From Desulfocapsa sp. (GTDB lineage: Bacteria > Desulfobacterota > Desulfobulbia > Desulfobulbales > Desulfocapsaceae), in assembly GCA_030635405.1 (NCBI GenBank), contig DAOVZA010000124.1:1-6529 (forward strand): a DNA stretch of 6,529 nt. The letters are read 5' to 3'. Below are positions 5,434 to 6,529 of this stretch, in pieces (within the stretch, counting starts at the first letter, position 1; each line of letters starts with the position of its first letter). Both the position numbers and the translations under genes were made by a program. A model generated the notes under the pieces. It was not told where the DNA came from, ran no database searches, and saw nothing but the letters and a program-made list of their open reading frames with translations.

Positions 5434-6501
5434 CTACTGCCCCACACTCAACAATAGATTGTACAGTTCTTCATTGAGATAGTAATTATCCTTACCTATC
5501 TTGTGTTTCTTTAGTAAGTCGATAGCCACCAACTCCTCTAAGTATTTGCTGGCTGTGTTACGATGCACCAGCAATTCACGCACCACAAAGTCAATCTTAG
5601 TATAGGGATGCCGAAAGAGGTTGTTAATCAGATCTTGGCTGTATATTTTGGGTAACTCGTCACGTATCTTATGCTTGTAGCGTTGCATCAATTCCTTGAT
5701 CCCTTGTACCAAGGCAACAGTTTGCAGCGAAGTTTGCGCGACTCCTTCTAAAATGAAAAGTAACCACTCCTCCCAATCTCCTTGAACTCTTACCTCTTGC
5801 AAGAGACGATAATAAGTTGCCTTATTTCTGTTAATATATCGAGAGAGGTAGAGCACTGGGCTCGGTAGCAGCCCTTCTTTAACCAAGTATAGAATATTAA
5901 TGACCCGACCGGTGCGACCATTGCCATCATAGAAAGGATGAATTGATTCAAACTGGTGATGAATAACTGCCATCTTGGTGAGCGGATCCCAATCAATTAC
6001 GTCCTCATTGACGAATCTCTCTAACTCTGCCATCGATCCATTAATTTTTTCTGGAGATGGAGGCGTATATATAACCTCTCCTGTCTGATCATTTTTCAAT
6101 GATGTTCCAGGCACCTTTCGAAAGCCAGCCGTGTTGCCCTCAATAGCAGCTTGAATCTTAATGATATCATTATTGGTGAGCATCCCACTACGCTGTACCT
6201 GTTTATAGCCATCATAGAGTGCAGATGCATAATTATGGACTTCCTTGGCTGCTAAAGTAACAAATTCTTGATTATGTCTATCACTCTGATAAAGGTCATC
6301 GTGGGTGGTAATGATATTCTCAATGGCAGAACTATCCTTAGCCTCCTGTAGGGATAGAGTACTAACCAAAATGGTCTGACTGGGTATAATAGCTACTACC
6401 CCTTTAAGCTCAGCCAAGGCCTTATGAGCTTTAACCAATTTCTTTAGCACTGCCTTGGATTCAATATCACCACAAGGCAACACCGGTGCAATCGCAACCA
6501 T
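5434..6501 (-). CDS. Class II Fic-family protein (probable protein AMP-transferase) with C-terminal winged helix
   Basis: Fic proteins usually transfer AMP from ATP to a Ser, Thr or Tyr hydroxyl on a target protein. The active-site motif is complete: H188PFYDGNGRTGR199, matching HxFx(D/E)GNGRxxR with catalytic His188, Mg-binding Asp192 and phosphate-binding Arg residues. The flap region (about 126-150) ends in the usual VIYTPPSP. An N-terminal Fic_N-like domain (about 10-100) holds the autoinhibitory helix motif S57SAIEN62, matching (S/T)xxxE(G/N), with Glu61 as the residue expected to block ATP; this makes it class II, self-inhibited, with no separate antitoxin needed. The C-terminus (about 285-350, RNTASKYLEELVAIDLLKKH) resembles a winged helix, as in SoFic-type proteins. 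Length 355 is typical or slightly short. GGAG lies 8 bases before ATG 6501, but the frame stays open to the window edge, so a longer N-terminus is possible. No signal peptide: cytoplasmic. Target unknown. It lies on the presumed element side of the tRNA-Leu fragment. Confidence 0.95.
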   Translation of the reverse strand: MVAIAPVLPCGDIESKAVLKKLVKAHKALAELKGVVAIIPSQTILVSTLSLQEAKDSSAIENIITTHDDLYQSDRHNQEFVTLAAKEVHNYASALYDGYKQVQRSGMLTNNDIIKIQAAIEGNTAGFRKVPGTSLKNDQTGEVIYTPPSPEKINGSMAELERFVNEDVIDWDPLTKMAVIHHQFESIHPFYDGNGRTGRVINILYLVKEGLLPSPVLYLSRYINRNKATYYRLLQEVRVQGDWEEWLLFILEGVAQTSLQTVALVQGIKELMQRYKHKIRDELPKIYSQDLINNLFRHPYTKIDFVVRELLVHRNTASKYLEELVAIDLLKKHKIGKDNYYLNEELYNLLLSVGQ

Positions 6502-6529
6502 ATAACTACTCCACCATATTTTATAACTG

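Overview
The window is a signal-transduction neighbourhood at moderate-to-low GC. It carries four recognisable protein genes, all on the minus strand, one decayed kinase gene on the plus strand, and about 970 bases of intergenic DNA with several inverted repeats and a broken tRNA gene. The chemoreceptor, a sensor with a C-terminal CxxC/CxxC tail, a PAS protein and a sigma-54-type promoter together suggest a Gram-negative environmental bacterium. A Desulfobacterota (deltaproteobacterial) host is my best guess from family resemblance only; no phylogenetic marker is present.

Left part (1-2350, minus strand). A sigma-70-like promoter (2318-2346) precedes a 680-residue methyl-accepting chemotaxis protein whose periplasmic region holds two CZB zinc-binding domains in tandem. 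After 45 bases without a terminator comes the start of a PAS-domain protein that runs off the left edge. The two probably form one transcription unit.

Middle (2350-4580). Non-coding DNA with a nested inverted repeat leads into a plus-strand remnant of a PhoR-like histidine kinase. The remnant has stops, two frame changes, a Ser in place of the phospho-accepting His and no ATP-binding core. It converges on a 413-residue membrane sensor (Cache-like periplasmic domain, two membrane segments, coiled coil, C-terminal four-Cys tail) that has no kinase, cyclase or receptor output domain. That sensor gene has a very good sigma-54 promoter match about 97 bases upstream.

Right part (4580-6529). The intergenic stretch contains a 17-bp-arm hairpin, a 69-bp palindromic repeat of the kind dispersed between genes in many proteobacteria, and the 3' part of a tRNA-Leu(CAA) gene followed by its own intrinsic terminator. 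The tRNA 5' half is missing, which is the expected scar at the far end of an element integrated in a tRNA gene. To its right lie two related tandem hairpins and a complete class II Fic-family AMP-transferase gene, so the Fic gene may sit at the edge of an integrated island. No integrase, IS transposase or CRISPR array is visible in the window.
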